A stretch of DNA of 64,000 bases from Aradus depressus (lineage: Eukaryota; Arthropoda; Insecta; Hemiptera; Aradidae). The stretch is from positions 15,912,249 through 15,976,248 of the forward strand of contig OY759223.1 of NCBI GenBank assembly GCA_963662175.1, in the 5' to 3' direction. The notes under the pieces are model-generated. The model made no database searches, was not told the origin of the DNA, and saw only the letters and a list, made by a program, of their open reading frames with translations. This document shows, piece after piece, positions 10,243 through 20,995 of this stretch. Position 1 is the stretch's first letter, and every line of letters starts with the position of its first letter. The translations under genes and the position numbers were made by a program.

Positions 10243-10752
10243 CAGTAGAACCAATTCAAGTTACAGAGATAACAAACATATTTATATTTATTATAAATCA
10301 ACAATATTTCAAAACATCCTTAAAATAAAAAATACTTAGTATGTATATGTGGGTATTAAAAAGTCAGTAATTTTTTTTTGCTTTAGATAATTGGTAATCC
10401 TATTTATTGTATACTCCTAAATTGTTTTCTAAGAAACAATGGTGTACATTGTCGGCAAATTCTTAAAGACGATAACTTATTTTTCTTCGAGCTATAGAGG
10501 TAATAAGTTTCAAATAATCGAGTTGTAAAAGTTGTGAAATAAAAGATTGCTACGTTCGAGATACAGAGGTCCAATTTATTTTTTCGAGTTATAGAGGGAA
10601 AATATGTACCAAAATGGCTTGTAGGGACTCACTGATTATTTCGACTAATAGAGGGTTGAGATTTCGAGTACTGGAGGTTTTGGGGCTTGAAGGGAAAGGA
10701 ACTAAACTTTTTTTCGAGTTTTGGAGGTTTTCGACTTATCGAGGTTCGACTG
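10243..10752. mobile_element. Pogo/Tigger-like MITE
   Basis: Ends are CAGTAGAACC on the left and GGTTCGACTG on the right, with TA on both sides (10241-10242, 10753-10754). Interior sequence repeats phrases such as TTTTCGAGTTATAGAGG and TTCGACTTATCGAGG, as in pogo-group MITEs of the Tc1/mariner superfamily. No transposase. Confidence 0.8.
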
Positions 10753-10754
10753 TA

Positions 10755-11345
10755 TTTTTGAAACTAATAATCATAAAGTAGTCTATTAAGTTTTTGGAAA
10801 AAAATCTTTAGTTGACTTACATCATGACTTCTGAATCCTCACATTAAATCTGTGGTCACAGAGAATAAATTGGTAAGTCAAAATTCGTAACTTTTCAGGG
10901 TAGCACTTTTTTACTTTTGCATTAATCGTGTAAATCCAGTTTTTGTAATAAATAAATTATGTTTGCATCATTTTTAATCATATACCTTCTAAATCTATAG
11001 GAGGGAATGAAAATGAATATTGTTAATCCTTTCTTGGATTTTCCCTTAGTTACCTAACCATTCCCCATCACTTACCTAACTATTAACCATACTTTTTGGA
11101 ATACTCGTGAATGATGCCTCTGAAAGATACCAAGAAACCCACATCTTTATAGTTCCAAAAGTATTAGAATCCTGAGCTCGCAACTTCTTCACAGTGCGCA
11201 GATGGCTGTGGAGATGATCTCAGTACACTCATTTTGGCCATTTTACGACTTAACAACTATCTCTTGATATTAATAAAATCCCATCTTAGGAAGTTTGACT
11301 GTTTTTGCATTTTACCTGTTATATTCTCTAATATATAATATTGAA
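10755..11345. repeat. Gene-free stretch with diverged dispersed-repeat blocks
   Basis: Positions 10800-10880 and 11190-11280 share CATTTTGGCCATTTT..CGACTTA and a TGTGGTCACAG block with 16745-16850, reversed in part. They mark another diverged dispersed family. No coding seen. Confidence 0.4.
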
Positions 11346-11594
11346 TGCCTTCTGAGCTCGTGATCATGGGTTCGAAACCAGGCTGAGGCCCTTAGTTTAT
11401 TTTATCTGGGAGGTAAAATAAACTTAAGCACACCGTCCTTCGGATGGGACGTTAAGCGATGGTCCCGATCCTGTACGATGTCAGGTACTCGTTAAAGACC
11501 CCTGCCCTAGCCACCAGAGTGACGAAAGAGCGCTCTGGTAGTAGGCGATATGACCTCGTAGTTAAAGCCCGGGCATGAGTCATAATAACTAACT
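11346..11594 (+). mobile_element. tRNA-derived SINE, 5'-truncated
   Basis: Starts in the middle of the tRNA head (TGCCTTCTGAGCTC). It keeps the B box and body, lacks about 60 bp after CCCTGCCCTAG, and ends TCATAATAACTAACTA, the AACTA tail variant. Confidence 0.85.
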
Positions 11595-11614
11595 ATAATA
11601 TTGAAAAGTAAGTA

Positions 11615-12290
11615 CAGTTGAATCCCGATATTTCGTATTTCCGCCTAATTCGTACAAATTTGCCGGTCCCCAGAGAAAATCCCGATTAGTGGTATAAAAA
11701 CAATGCATTTCGGACCCCTCGGTAATTCGTATTATTTTTATACTCGAGGTCACTTATAATTCGTATTTCCAGCTTAAAAACCTCGTTAATTCGTACTGTT
11801 TTCAAGAGGGGGAGAGAGGACAGTGAGAGACGAGAGAGCAGAATGAGTGCGGGATAAATGTTGTCTAGGAAATCACGTGATTCCTATAGAACCAAAGGGT
11901 AGAGCGAGTGAGAGAGACAAGTTGTCTATGAAATCTCATATTATCTCATGTAATTCGTACTCTTTCCATTGAAAGGAAATGAGGAGAGGAGAGGAGAGGG
12001 GGAAAGTTTTAGCAATTTTATTGATCTTGTCTAACATTTTTCCAACAAATGTTTGATTGGTGTTTATTTATTCTAGAACATATGTACATATTTTTTATTG
12101 CATGCATTGTTTATTGTATAGTTTAGTATAAAGCAGTGTTTATTGCATAGTTTTTATTCTTACCACATTGTATATACTTCTTAATACATAGGTACATATT
12201 TAATTTTTTATATTTTGTACTCCCGATAATTGGTTATCCCGATAATTCGTACCAAACCGTCAGTCCCTTGACCATACGAATTGTAGTAAA
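11615..12290. mobile_element. Probable pogo-like element, right end unclear
   Basis: After TA at 11613-11614 comes CAGTTGAATCCCGATATTTCG, then many repeats of AATTCGTA and, near the right, CCCGATAATTCGTACC. This resembles a pogo/Tigger MITE with internal iteration. No clean right TIR was found. A GA-rich run lies at 11808-12005. Confidence 0.5.
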
Positions 12291-12848
12291 AAGTTCGTTT
12301 AGTCATTTTCATATATCCGATTGGATCTGAACGGAGATCCATTCGATTGGTACTTCGGGAGGGCGAAATCTTAAACAATTTTTTTTTTCCAAAATGTGCA
12401 GGACACATTGATCCCATTAGCATTGGGAAAGGATTGAGGACAAGACTATTGTTCAAATAAATTAGTGTAGGGGTGGTTGACAATATACGTTTCTGTCAGA
12501 CAAAGGTACCTCATTTCGAATTGGGGTGTTAACTGGAATAGGAAATACTTCTAAAGGTCAGACTGAAAGGGGAGGCTGTTAGTCGAACAGAGGGACGACC
12601 GCGGGGGTTCCATTCTCTGATTTAGGGAGAACAGATGCAAATATTGATTGTACAAACCTCATCCCAATGGGTTACATCAAACTTTCCAAAATTAACATCC
12701 TACTGAAAAGTCGTCAATGAATAACCAGTGTACTTCCCCCACCCAAATTAATTAAGTTTTCGCTCTCCCTCCGATTTTTGAAAAGAGTTCGTTACGACAT
12801 AGAAATGGCAACGAAAGTTTCACACTCCCCTCCTCGAGTCCGCCGGCC
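12291..12848. other. Gene-free stretch
   Basis: Short chance frames only. Positions 12725-12800 carry the family G phrase TTTTCGCTCTCCCTCC. Confidence 0.35.
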
Positions 12849-13546
12849 AGTATTAGGAAGGGGGGAAGGATGACCAGGATATGTAATTTCGTGGTGGGGG
12901 AAGGATAGCCAGGATATGTAATTTAGTTGGGGGAAGGATAGTCGGGATAGTTAATTTAGTTGGGGGAAGGATAGCTGGGATAGTTAATTTAGTGGTGGGG
13001 GAAGGATAGTCAGGATAGTTAATTTAATTGGGGGAAGGATAGCCGGGATAGTTAATTTAGTTGGGGGAAGGATAGCTGGTATAGTTAATTTAGTGGTGGG
13101 GGAAGAATAGCCGGGATAGTTAATTTAGTGGTGGGGGAAGGATAGCCGGGATAGCTAATTTAGTGGTGGGGGAAGGATAGCCGGGATAGCTAATTTAGTG
13201 GTGGGGGAAGGAGAGCTGGGATAGTTAATTTAGTGGTGGGGGAAGGATAGCCGGGATAGTTAATTTAGTGGTGGAGGAAGGATAGCCGGGAAGTTAATTT
13301 AGTGGTGGGGGAAGGATAGCCGGGATAGTTAATTTAGTGGTGGGGGAAGGATAGCCGGGATAGTTAATTTAGTGGTGGGGGAAGGATAGCTGGGATAGTT
13401 AATTTAGTGGTGGGGGAAGAATAGCCGGGATAGTTAATTTAGTGGTGGGGGAAGGATAGCCGGGATAGCTAATTTAGTGGTGGGGGAAGGATAGCTGGGA
13501 TAGTTAATTTAGTGGTGGGGGAAGGATAGCCGGGATAGTTAATTTC
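12849..13546 (+). repeat. Minisatellite, about 35-bp unit, about 20 copies
   Basis: The unit reads GGGGGAAGGATAGCCGGGAT followed by AGTTAATTTAGTGGT. Early units (12897-13060) often lack the GTGGT end; later ones are uniform. Variants differ at single bases (AGCTGG, AGTCGG). Not CRISPR: there are no unique spacers. Confidence 0.95.
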
Positions 13547-13893
13547 TGTTCTAAGTGGAGCATCTAGCGGTGGTTACCAGTCCATAAAATGAAGTAATAA
13601 AGTGAGTGGTGTCAGGTGTGTAGTGAGTCCACAAGGAGGCCAATGGCCAATGTCCACAACTACTGGAACAGTCTGACTACATGACGCCTTATTGCCGTCC
13701 TGCGGTCAACGGTAAACAGGCTCGTCAACACTGCTTTCCCTCAACCTGACTCCTACTTATGAACAATATGTCCCAGTTTTAGTAATTAAAATGAATGTAA
13801 CGCGAATTCGCGCCAACTAACAGCGAATAGTTTTGCGAATGTTGTCTAGTAATAAACTATATTGCAATACAAAGACATATATTATAGACATTA
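13547..13893. other. Gene-free stretch
   Basis: Balanced-composition DNA with no recognised gene or repeat, including the palindrome GCGAATTCGC near 13802. Confidence 0.35.
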
Positions 13894-14124
13894 GAGGGCG
13901 CCGGAAGCTCAGAGATAGCGTGCTTGCATTCTGGTGAAAAAAAAAAAAATTGAGCACGCCATCCTTCGGATTGTACGATGCCAGTTACTCCTAAAGTCCC
14001 CTTCCAAATATAGTTCTCCCACAGTAGAGTCGGGCTCATGTCCACCAGAGTGACAAAAGAGAGCTCTGGTAGTAGGCGATATGACCTCGTAGTTAAAGCC
14101 CGGGCATGAGTCACAATAACTAAT
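13894..14124 (+). mobile_element. tRNA-derived SINE with internal deletion
   Basis: The head GAGGGCGCCGGAAGCTCAG is intact at the A box. The B-box region is replaced by an A-run joining to TTGAGCACGCC. The body is shortened and the tail is AATAACTAATTTA. Confidence 0.85.
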
Positions 14125-14140
14125 TTATCTTTTTCACGTG

Positions 14141-14476
14141 GAGGGCGCCGGTAGCTCAGTGGTATGCGTGCTTGCCTTCTGAGCTCAAGAACGCGGGTTC
14201 GAAACCCGACCGAGGCCCTTGGTTTATTTTATCTGGGAGGTAAAGTGAACTTAAGCACTCCGTCCTTCGGAAGCGTTGGTCCCGAGCCTGTACGATATCA
14301 GGTACTCGTTAAAGACCCCTACCGTAGGTGAATAAAAATTTAGGGCAGTCAAAATTTAGAACTCACACAGTAGAGTCGGCCTCATGTCCACCAGAATGAC
14401 GAAAGAGCGCTCTGGTAGTAGGCGATATGACCTCGTAGTTAAAGCCCGGACATGAGTCTTAAAACCTAACCTAACC
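14141..14476 (+). mobile_element. tRNA-derived SINE, near full length
   Basis: Good reference copy. A box GTAGCTCAGTGG at about 14151, B box GGTTCGAAACC at about 14197, tail AAAACCTAACCTAACC ending at 14476. It lies 16 bp after the previous SINE, in the same orientation. Confidence 0.93.
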
Positions 14477-15533
14477 AAATCACTTTTTACAGAGTACGGA
14501 TTCTTTTTGTACCTTTTTTTTCCTCTCTTCCAAGTACGAAAACGATTGATTACTTATTCGATTCATGTCTTCTGTAATAGTTCAGTTAAACTTCGAAGAA
14601 CCTAAAAAACCTAATTGGGATAAGATCACCTAAAAATACCCAATCAATAAAAATTTTTAAAAAATATAAGAAAAATGCAATTTAAGGAAGGATAACAAAT
14701 GTTTCGATTACGTATTTTGATGAAAAGCGGATGTTAGAGCGGTGGGGATTGTTAACGTAAAAAAATGACGATCGTCGCAGTCACAGTGACAGTGAATAGG
14801 GGTCGATAGGACGATTACCATTTTACTTCTGACTGTAAAGTGTGAGGCAAAGTCAAGAAAGCTTCTCTGCTTTTAAAAGAATTCTTGGAGAACTTCATAG
14901 TAGAAATCCTAGAAAAGTACTTGGTTGTGCTGCAATCAAGAGAATGATTCAATTATTTTACTAGTTACTTTTATTTTAATCATTAAGTTCCAAATTCAAA
15001 TTTTATATTGTAACCTATTCAGGCTTTTTCGTAACCCAAAATGACTTACTATTCAGGCTTTTTCGCAACCGCCAAAAGGCCTTTTCAAGAAAAAAAACTA
15101 AAAAATCCTATTTCACCTGTTACAAAAACCTAATCGGGAACTTTGTTGTACCTAAAAATTCGGTCTCTGATTATTATTATTAATACTAGCGACGATCTAT
15201 CTTGGGAAAGTATTTTTTGATTTAGATATATTCGAAAAACAAATTTTCATCAGATTTAATTTAAATTCAGAATCCGAAGAGTAAATACGACAAATTTTCA
15301 CAACCGGAGAAACAAAGGTTCATTTCCATGGCGGAGTTGATGAAAATTAAATTAAAACAGACGAGAGATCCGTAGAAGCACGTTTCTAATTAACATGAAT
15401 AAACATTCGGACATTACTGAATGTGAAATAGGACCAGAAAGTGTAATAGACAGAGGGAGGGGACGATATGAGGGAGCCTGAAATCTTCAAGGTAGAGTCC
15501 CCCTCCCCTCAACTCAAGAGAGGGGATAACCAT
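14477..15533. other. Gene-free stretch
   Basis: AT-rich. A short phrase (ATTCAGGCTTTTTCG..AACC) occurs twice near 15020 and 15052. No gene recognised. Confidence 0.35.
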
Positions 15534-15541
15534 GTCTGCAC

Positions 15542-16016
15542 TAGGGATGGGTATAGACCAACAAAACATTGATTATTATTTTTACTAATTAATCGATACA
15601 CCTATTAATTGTTGGTTAAATAATCGATTCATCGATTAATCGAACGCACAAACAAAAGTTAATACAATCAGTCAATCACAACTCACAAATGACAAAACAC
15701 AAATGATTAGAAATTAGAATTAGAAGTAGAACTATTAGAAGGTTACTTTTTACTTATCACCAGTTCACCACAGAGGCTGTGTTGTATCGATAGTAGATAC
15801 GATAGTCTCCTCCCACTTTTTTAGGCGAGTTGCACTTCGGATGAATTATAATTAATTTTTCTTTTTTTCTCCTGTTTTTCGGATGAGTTGTAATTTTAAT
15901 CAAAAATTTAATAATCGTTAAATAATCATCGATTATCCGATTAATCAAACCCACATGACATCGATTAAAAAACTACCGATTATTTCGATTAATTGGTTAA
16001 TCGATACCAATCCCTA
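15542..16016. mobile_element. hAT MITE, 475 bp
   Basis: Terminal inverted repeats TAGGGATGGGTAT and TAGGGATTGGTAT (one mismatch in 13) and a perfect 8-bp target duplication, GTCTGCAC, at 15534-15541 and 16017-16024. The interior is rich in ATCGATTAATCG-type self-complementary phrases near both ends. No transposase. Confidence 0.93.
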
Positions 16017-16214
16017 GTCTGCACTCTCTGCTGCCATTTGCGAATCAGATGGGGAAGTATAAGTATACCATGTTCCTCAAAATTCATATATGTTGCTGCA
16101 AAATAGAATGAAAAAGTATTGTAATCGTGTGAAAATCCAAATCGAGTTTTCGACGGATATTCAAGTTTCAAGGTTCCCTGAATATGTTTTCGCAATTTTA
16201 GCGATGATATCTGT

Positions 16215-16860
16215 CTGTGTGTGTATGTGATGGAAATTCGTGAGGGATCTAACGCAGAAATTATTGTAATAGTTAACTTACATAGGAGTTCCTAAATCCT
16301 TATACTAAATTTTGTATCGATAAATTCATTACATCGGCAGTTATTAGGGTTTATGAGTTGAGCCCCCTCTGATCCCCCTTCCCTTAGACCGATTCCGCTG
16401 AAAATTGATAAGTGTCGTCCTTCTGGGGTTTTAAATTCACATATGAAATTTCATGTCGATACATTCATTACAACGGCAGTTATTAGAGATTTTATGTTAA
16501 GTTTCCCACCTAACCACCCGTATCGATATGTTCATTCTGTCAGGAGTTATCATGTTCAAAGACAGACACGACATATTTAAATTTTCGGCGAAATCGGCCC
16601 AAGAGGAGAGTGAGATTAAACCTCAACATAAAAACCCTATTAACTGCGAATATAATACCTATAGACATTTATTTTTCATGTTTTGAGGCGCTATAATTAT
16701 GTTCGTATTGGTTCTATCTCAAATCTGAGAACACATAAGCGATTGTAAATTTTAAATTGTCGTCACAGCACACTTAACTCATTTTGGCCATTTTTCGACT
16801 TACCAATTTACTTCCTGTGACCACAGATATCTTTCCCTTATACTTCGTAAGACTGGGAAA
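16215..16860 (+). repeat. Family G dispersed repeat, two joined blocks
   Basis: Positions 16290-16600 hold the internal repeats of family G: ATTCATTAC.TCGGCAGTTATTAG, TGTCGTCCTTCTGGGGTTTT, then ATTCATTACAACGGCAGTTA. Positions 16620-16860 hold the CATTTTGGCCATTTTTCGAC block also seen near 11230. Confidence 0.55.
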
Positions 16861-17209
16861 GTGAAAATATAAAAAAAATTATTGGGTTCATTGACAATAA
16901 GACGCAACTACATATAATTCTGTCAACTGTATGAATATTAATCAGGTTGACTCAGCTGTCAAAACTACGTAAGAGTTCGGCTAAACTTATTGTACAAACT
17001 TCCGGGTTTTTTCAACAAATACTCAGGGTCCTTCATGTCGTTATATTTCTTTGAAAGGAAATATTTCTAAATTTCAATAAAAAGCGTTGAATAATCTAGA
17101 AAAATTTTGAATTTAGGGGAAAAAATGAAAGTATTGTAATCGTGCAAAAATCCGAGATCGCGTTCTCAACGTGATTACACGTTCCAATGTCCCCTGAACA
17201 CATTAATAA

Positions 17210-17505
17210 ATGGCTGAAGAAACTTTGGAGTTAATAGAAGATTATAGAAGGTTGGTCTGTCTGTGGGATGCCATAGATAAAAATTATTTGAACAAGCAGA
17301 AGCGTTCAGATGCCTACGAAGAATTGGCAAATAAATATAATTTAACTCCTGCTGGCGTAAAGAAGAAAACTAAAAGTTTGAGATCATACTTTTCGAAAGA
17401 ACACGCTAATTAATAAAAAAAAGCGGTTCGGGAACAGACGAACCTTATATCTCTGGATGGTTACTAACTCCCATTAATAACTCCGCACTAACTGACATTT
17501 TCTAA
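17210..17505 (+). pseudogene. MADF-domain protein fragment, frameshifted
   Basis: The frame from ATG 17210 reads LIEDYRRLVCLWDAIDKNYL, then NKQKRSDAYEELANKYN and GVKKKTKSLRSYFSKE, matching the MADF (Adf-1-type Myb/SANT-like DNA-binding) fold: the conserved L..Y..LWD, a tyrosine-containing turn, and VK.K..SLR..F. It stops at 17411-17413. After a TAATAAAAAA disruption another frame continues KSGSGTDEPYISGWLL, the usual MADF C-terminal piece, and stops at 17503-17505. So it is a broken gene. MADF proteins are also the second ORF of many Harbinger transposons. The following sequence ends AATGTAGACGTACCCTAA at about 17720, which could be a Harbinger terminus, but no matching left end is visible. 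Confidence 0.7.
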
Positions 17506-17740
17506 AAGTACAAGACTAGAGTTAAAAACATGTATAGGTACCTACAAAATGTACTATTAACTGAAAACAACGAAAAGTGTCGAATCAATGTGGACACTTC
17601 GACGCATGCGTCAACCTCTGTTCAACAAGGGCATGCAATGTTGAAAAATGAAGACGCAAGTTGAAACGCATGTTAAATTGAAAGGGGAAGACGAAAGCGC
17701 ACCAATGTAGACGTACCCTAAGTCCAACAGAATTTATTTT

Positions 17741-17785
17741 AACCACAACTAGTTTCGTCAGTCAAGCTGACATCATCAGGTAGTG
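17741..17785 (-). ncRNA. Hammerhead-ribozyme-like fold (best example)
   Basis: Read on the minus strand from 17785. Stem I strand CACTAC (17785-17780), core CTGATGA (17779-17773), one extra U, then stem II GTCAG/CTGAC with loop CTTGA (17771-17757). Next are core GAA (17756-17754), stem III AC/GT with loop TA (17753-17748), U at 17747 as cleavage-site base, and GTGGT (17746-17742). GTGGT pairs with ACTAC (five pairs, one G-U). The tiny stem III matches hammerheads of Penelope-like elements. The extra U after the core is a departure. Activity is not shown. Confidence 0.5.
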
Positions 17786-17824
17786 AATCTTATTGGAGAA
17801 AAGGACAAAGGACTGGACAACTCT

Positions 17825-17853
17825 CAGGGAGCAGATAGACACTCTGCTCCCTG
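17825..17853. repeat. Perfect 11-bp hairpin
   Basis: CAGGGAGCAGA, 7-nt loop, TCTGCTCCCTG. It lies 40 bp from the hammerhead-like fold. Function unknown. Confidence 0.7.
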
Positions 17854-18023
17854 GGAGGTGTCTTTAATTTATTATTTATTAATTATTTTATTTTAGTCTT
17901 TTATTTATTAATTATTTAACAAGTAAGTCCACTACATCTGCCTACCACCAAGAAATATCAACATAACATTTAAAAATTATTATACTTAATAAATATTACC
18001 CATTAAAATAAAAACCGTTGTCA

Positions 18024-18340
18024 GTTAGTTATTATGACTCATGCCCGGGCTTTAACTACGAGGTCATATCGCCTACTACCAGAGCGCTCTTTCGACACTC
18101 CGGTGGAAATGAGCCCCAAATTATTACCCTAAATTTTTATTCATCTAGGGTAGGGGTCTTTAACGAGTACATGACATCGTACAGGCTCGGGATCATCGCT
18201 TAACGTCTTATCCGAAGGACGGCGTGATTAAGTTTATTTTACCTCACAGATAAAATAAACTAAAAGCCTCGGCTAGGTTTCGAATCCACGATCTTGAGCT
18301 CAGAAGGCAAGCACGCATACCACTGAGCTACCGGCGCCCT
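18024..18340 (-). mobile_element. tRNA-derived SINE, near full length, with target duplication
   Basis: Minus-strand copy flanked by the 8-bp repeat CGTTGTCA (18016-18023 and 18341-18348). The tail is the AACTAAC variant. Head and both promoter boxes are present (18255-18338). Confidence 0.93.
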
Positions 18341-18562
18341 CGTTGTCATACCACTGTTTTATTCAGGACAACTGGCAATAAACATTATTTCAAAAGAACT
18401 TACCATCAGAACTGCATACAAGTGAGGTTAATTTCAGAAACTCGATCTAGTATTCACAATCGATCACTTACTTACAATCGATACGGGTACAGCTTTATTC
18501 CCTGGTGGATGTTCACGAAAAAGGAGTACAAAACGCCCCTAAAGGATACAGTTGGTCACCTT

Positions 18563-18740
18563 ATTTAACTACAAGGTCATATCGCCAACTACCAGAGCGC
18601 TCTTTCGTCATTCTGGTAGAGATGAGCTCGACTCTACAATGGGAGACCTAAATTTTTATTCACCTAGGGTAGTGGTCTGTAACGAGTATCAGACATCGTA
18701 AAGAGCCTCGGCCGGGTTTCGAACCTTGAATTGATAAGGT
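18563..18740 (-). mobile_element. tRNA-derived SINE with internal deletion
   Basis: Diverged minus copy: body 18563-18700, then a jump across about 90 bp to the B-box region (GGCCGGGTTTCGAACC on plus, near 18708). It lacks the A-box half of the head. Confidence 0.8.
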
Positions 18741-18964
18741 GTGAAGGAGGAATACTACTGAATAATTACAACCGGTCGTTAAAAAAGAAACAGATCCGTA
18801 GGAAGATGAAAGTGGAGACAGTCGGGATTCAAAAATGTGAAAGCCCAGCAGCTGAGCATACTCCAAGCCACATTAAGACAGGTTTTATACTAAAAACATT
18901 AGTCTCTCTTTTCAGAGAGTTCAGTTTTTTTATAAGTAATATATTGAATATCGATCTTAATAAT

Positions 18965-19440
18965 ATAAATAAAAATTTCGTCGGTGAATCTCCAGCTATG
19001 TACTTCCCCAGCTCACATTAATCAAATTCGCTCTCCCTCCAAAGTCAATTGACAGTTTAGGCTAAAACTTAATATCGATAGTGACTTATGAATCCTCGTT
19101 AAATTTCATGTCGATACATCGGAAGTTATTGGAACTTTTGAATTGAGCCCACCTCTGTTCCCTTCGGCCGATTCAGCTGAAAATTAATAGCTGTCATCCT
19201 TATAGGGTTTTGAATTTACATATGAAATTTTTTGTCAATACATTCATTACAATGGCAATTATTAAAGTTTTTGTGTTAAGATTCCCCCTAATACACCTTT
19301 TTCCATTGGCCAATTTGACTGAAAATCAATACGTATCGTCCTCACAGGGTTTTGGATATACATATAAAATTTCGTGTCTATACACTCATTCTATCGGGAG
19401 TTATCGTGAGATCGAAAAACATGAAATTCATTGAAATTTA
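18965..19440 (+). repeat. Family G dispersed repeat, long copy
   Basis: Shows the family layout well. It starts with the palindrome-like TCGGTGAATCTCCAGC, then ACTTCCCCAGC, TTCGCTCTCCCTCC, and three iterations of a block of about 130 bp holding GATACATTCATTAC..GGCAGTTATTA and TCGTCCTTATAGGGTTTTG. It ends near GGGAGTTATCGTG and AACATGAAATTC. No conserved coding frame. Confidence 0.65.
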
Positions 19441-19603
19441 TCTAAACTAACTTTCTGTTCCATACTTTCATCATAACTTCCATATATTTCTAACGATATT
19501 TCTTATCGATTTCACGCCGTAGAATCACGATATTTCCATCGATACCTGATGAATGTAGTCAGAACTATGTTCCTCTCACTATTTACGGTCCCTCCAGAGT
19601 ACA

Positions 19604-19675
19604 GCGATGGTGGTGTAATGGTGAGCATAGTTGCCTTCCAAGCAGTTGATCCGGGTTCGATTCCCGGCCATCGCA
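19604..19675 (+). tRNA. tRNA-Gly (anticodon UCC)
   Basis: A 72-nt cloverleaf. Acceptor stem GCGATGG (19604-19610) pairs with CCATCGC (19668-19674), with discriminator A at 19675. D arm TGGTGTAATGGTGAGCA, anticodon loop CTTCCAA giving UCC, and T arm with GGTTCGATTCC (internal box B). No CCA is encoded, as in eukaryotes. It resembles the standard insect tRNA-Gly(UCC), with acceptor-stem differences that keep pairing. Both promoter boxes are intact and a T-run follows, so it is likely a functional gene, not a SINE head. Confidence 0.93.
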
Positions 19676-19678
19676 CTC

Positions 19679-19691
19679 TTTTTTTTTTTTT
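19679..19691 (+). terminator. RNA polymerase III terminator of the tRNA gene
   Basis: A run of 13 T starting four bases after the tRNA end; further T-runs follow to about 19732. Confidence 0.85.
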
Positions 19692-19888
19692 GATTCTTTA
19701 ATTTTTTTTTTTGATTCTTTAATTTTTTTTTTTAATGTATATTTATGTTTTCAATTTATTTTTATGGAGAAGGGTAATACATAATTTCTGGAATTTCTGT
19801 TTTTTTTTGGAAATACATTTGGTAGAGAATAAATACTAGGGGGGTTTTATATGTATTTGCATATTTTTTCCTAAGTTTAATATTGTAG

Positions 19889-20040
19889 GCATATCGATCG
19901 CGGGTTCAAAAACCGGCCAAGGCCCTTACGTTCTCCTTCAGAATTTAGAACTTCCACAGTAAAGCTAACAGGAAAGGGATAAGAGCATTGGATGCTTAGG
20001 TCCCTAGGTGTATACACCAGCCAGCCTAATGTATCTACAT
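19889..20040 (+). mobile_element. SINE, alternative-tail form (form B), truncated and decayed
   Basis: Starts at the B box (CGGGTTCAAAAACCGGCC) and shows a shortened body. It then has the form-B tail AACAGGAAAGGGATAAGAGC..TTGGATGCTTAGGTCCCTAG..ACACCAGCC, shared with 38980-39035 and 59080-59140. Confidence 0.75.
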
Positions 20041-20326
20041 TCTGATCGTTGAATGTTAAGGTCATATTTGGATATAGATTTCTCCTTTAATCGTTCTAAC
20101 CATACACTCGGTACAAAAGATAGTCGATTCGCCAATTCCACTGTAGCGAATTTCTTTGACGTTTAAAAAAAAAGGGAATTTTCTATTTTTCATAAACTTA
20201 ACTCTGGAAGAAAATACGTTATACCCAAAAATTATAATAATGCATACTCAAAAATTGTTTTATTTAAATATTTTATTAGGGACAAAATCTGGTAGAAGAA
20301 ACAAAAGTCGTTGTCTTCCCACTGTT
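20041..20326. other. Gene-free stretch
   Basis: AT-rich DNA with chance frames only. Confidence 0.3.
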
Positions 20327-20690
20327 TTATATTTGATTTGAACAGTTTTCAACGCAACAGCGTCATCAGTGGCACATCTTTGATTGAATGAATATAAAAT
20401 ATAAATAATGAAAAGTAACTAGCAAATCTTAAAGCATCAGGGTGCAGAGTAACAAAATAAAAAACTTCCTTACTCCACCCTTACAACTTAGAGGGTAAAG
20501 GATTACTGGCATAGCACAATGGGGTGGATATAGCAAGGTTGACTCTACATACAAAAAAACATTCATTCAAATATACACAATAACTAAAAAATAAATATCT
20601 AATTACTTTTCATTATTTATATTTTATATTTATTCAATCATAATGTGCCACTGATGATAATGCTGTTGTGAACCGATTTTTTAAAAACTG
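20327..20690. repeat. Inverted-repeat element with two degenerate hammerhead-like cores (family K)
   Basis: Positions 20327-20410 are inverted relative to 20600-20690. Both arms hold GTGCCACTGATGA followed by a GC-loop and GAA (minus near 20340-20377; plus near 20662-20690, decayed). The same arm occurs singly at 22295-22375. The spacer (20420-20520: AAAGCATCAG..AGAGTAACAAAATAAAA, TTACTCCACCC) recurs at 27003-27100 and, reversed, at 20860-20965. The structure is a foldback or PLE-like element. Confidence 0.5.
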
Positions 20691-20995
20691 AATTTAAAGT
20701 TAAAAAAATTTATTTATCTATCTTTATTTATTATATTTTATTACAAAAATTCCTTTGACAGTATGGTGAATTTATACTATTGCAGACATTTTACTATTAT
20801 GTAGAGATTTATTTTTATAATTATTGCGTATATTTGAATAAATGTTTTTGTATGTAGAGTGAGTGAAGTTATCTCCACCCGTTTGAGCTACGCCAGTTGT
20901 CCTTTAACCGCTACGTTGTGTGAGAGGGGTCAGTAAGTTTTTATTTTGTTACTCTGTACATTGATACTTAAAAATTTATACTGGTCATTATTTGT
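20691..20995 (-). repeat. Family K block, reverse copy
   Basis: Positions 20815-20965 are the reverse of the 20420-20590 spacer (CTCCACCCGTTTGAGCTACG, TTTTATTTTGTTACTCTGTA). No gene. Confidence 0.5.

Noticed and set aside
12849..13546. CRISPR-like regular repeats
   Set aside because: Units are directly adjacent tandem copies with no unique spacers, in a eukaryotic genome.
14141..14220. tRNA gene in the SINE heads
   Set aside because: A and B boxes are present, but the acceptor stem does not pair and the same head occurs in many retroposed copies with SINE bodies.
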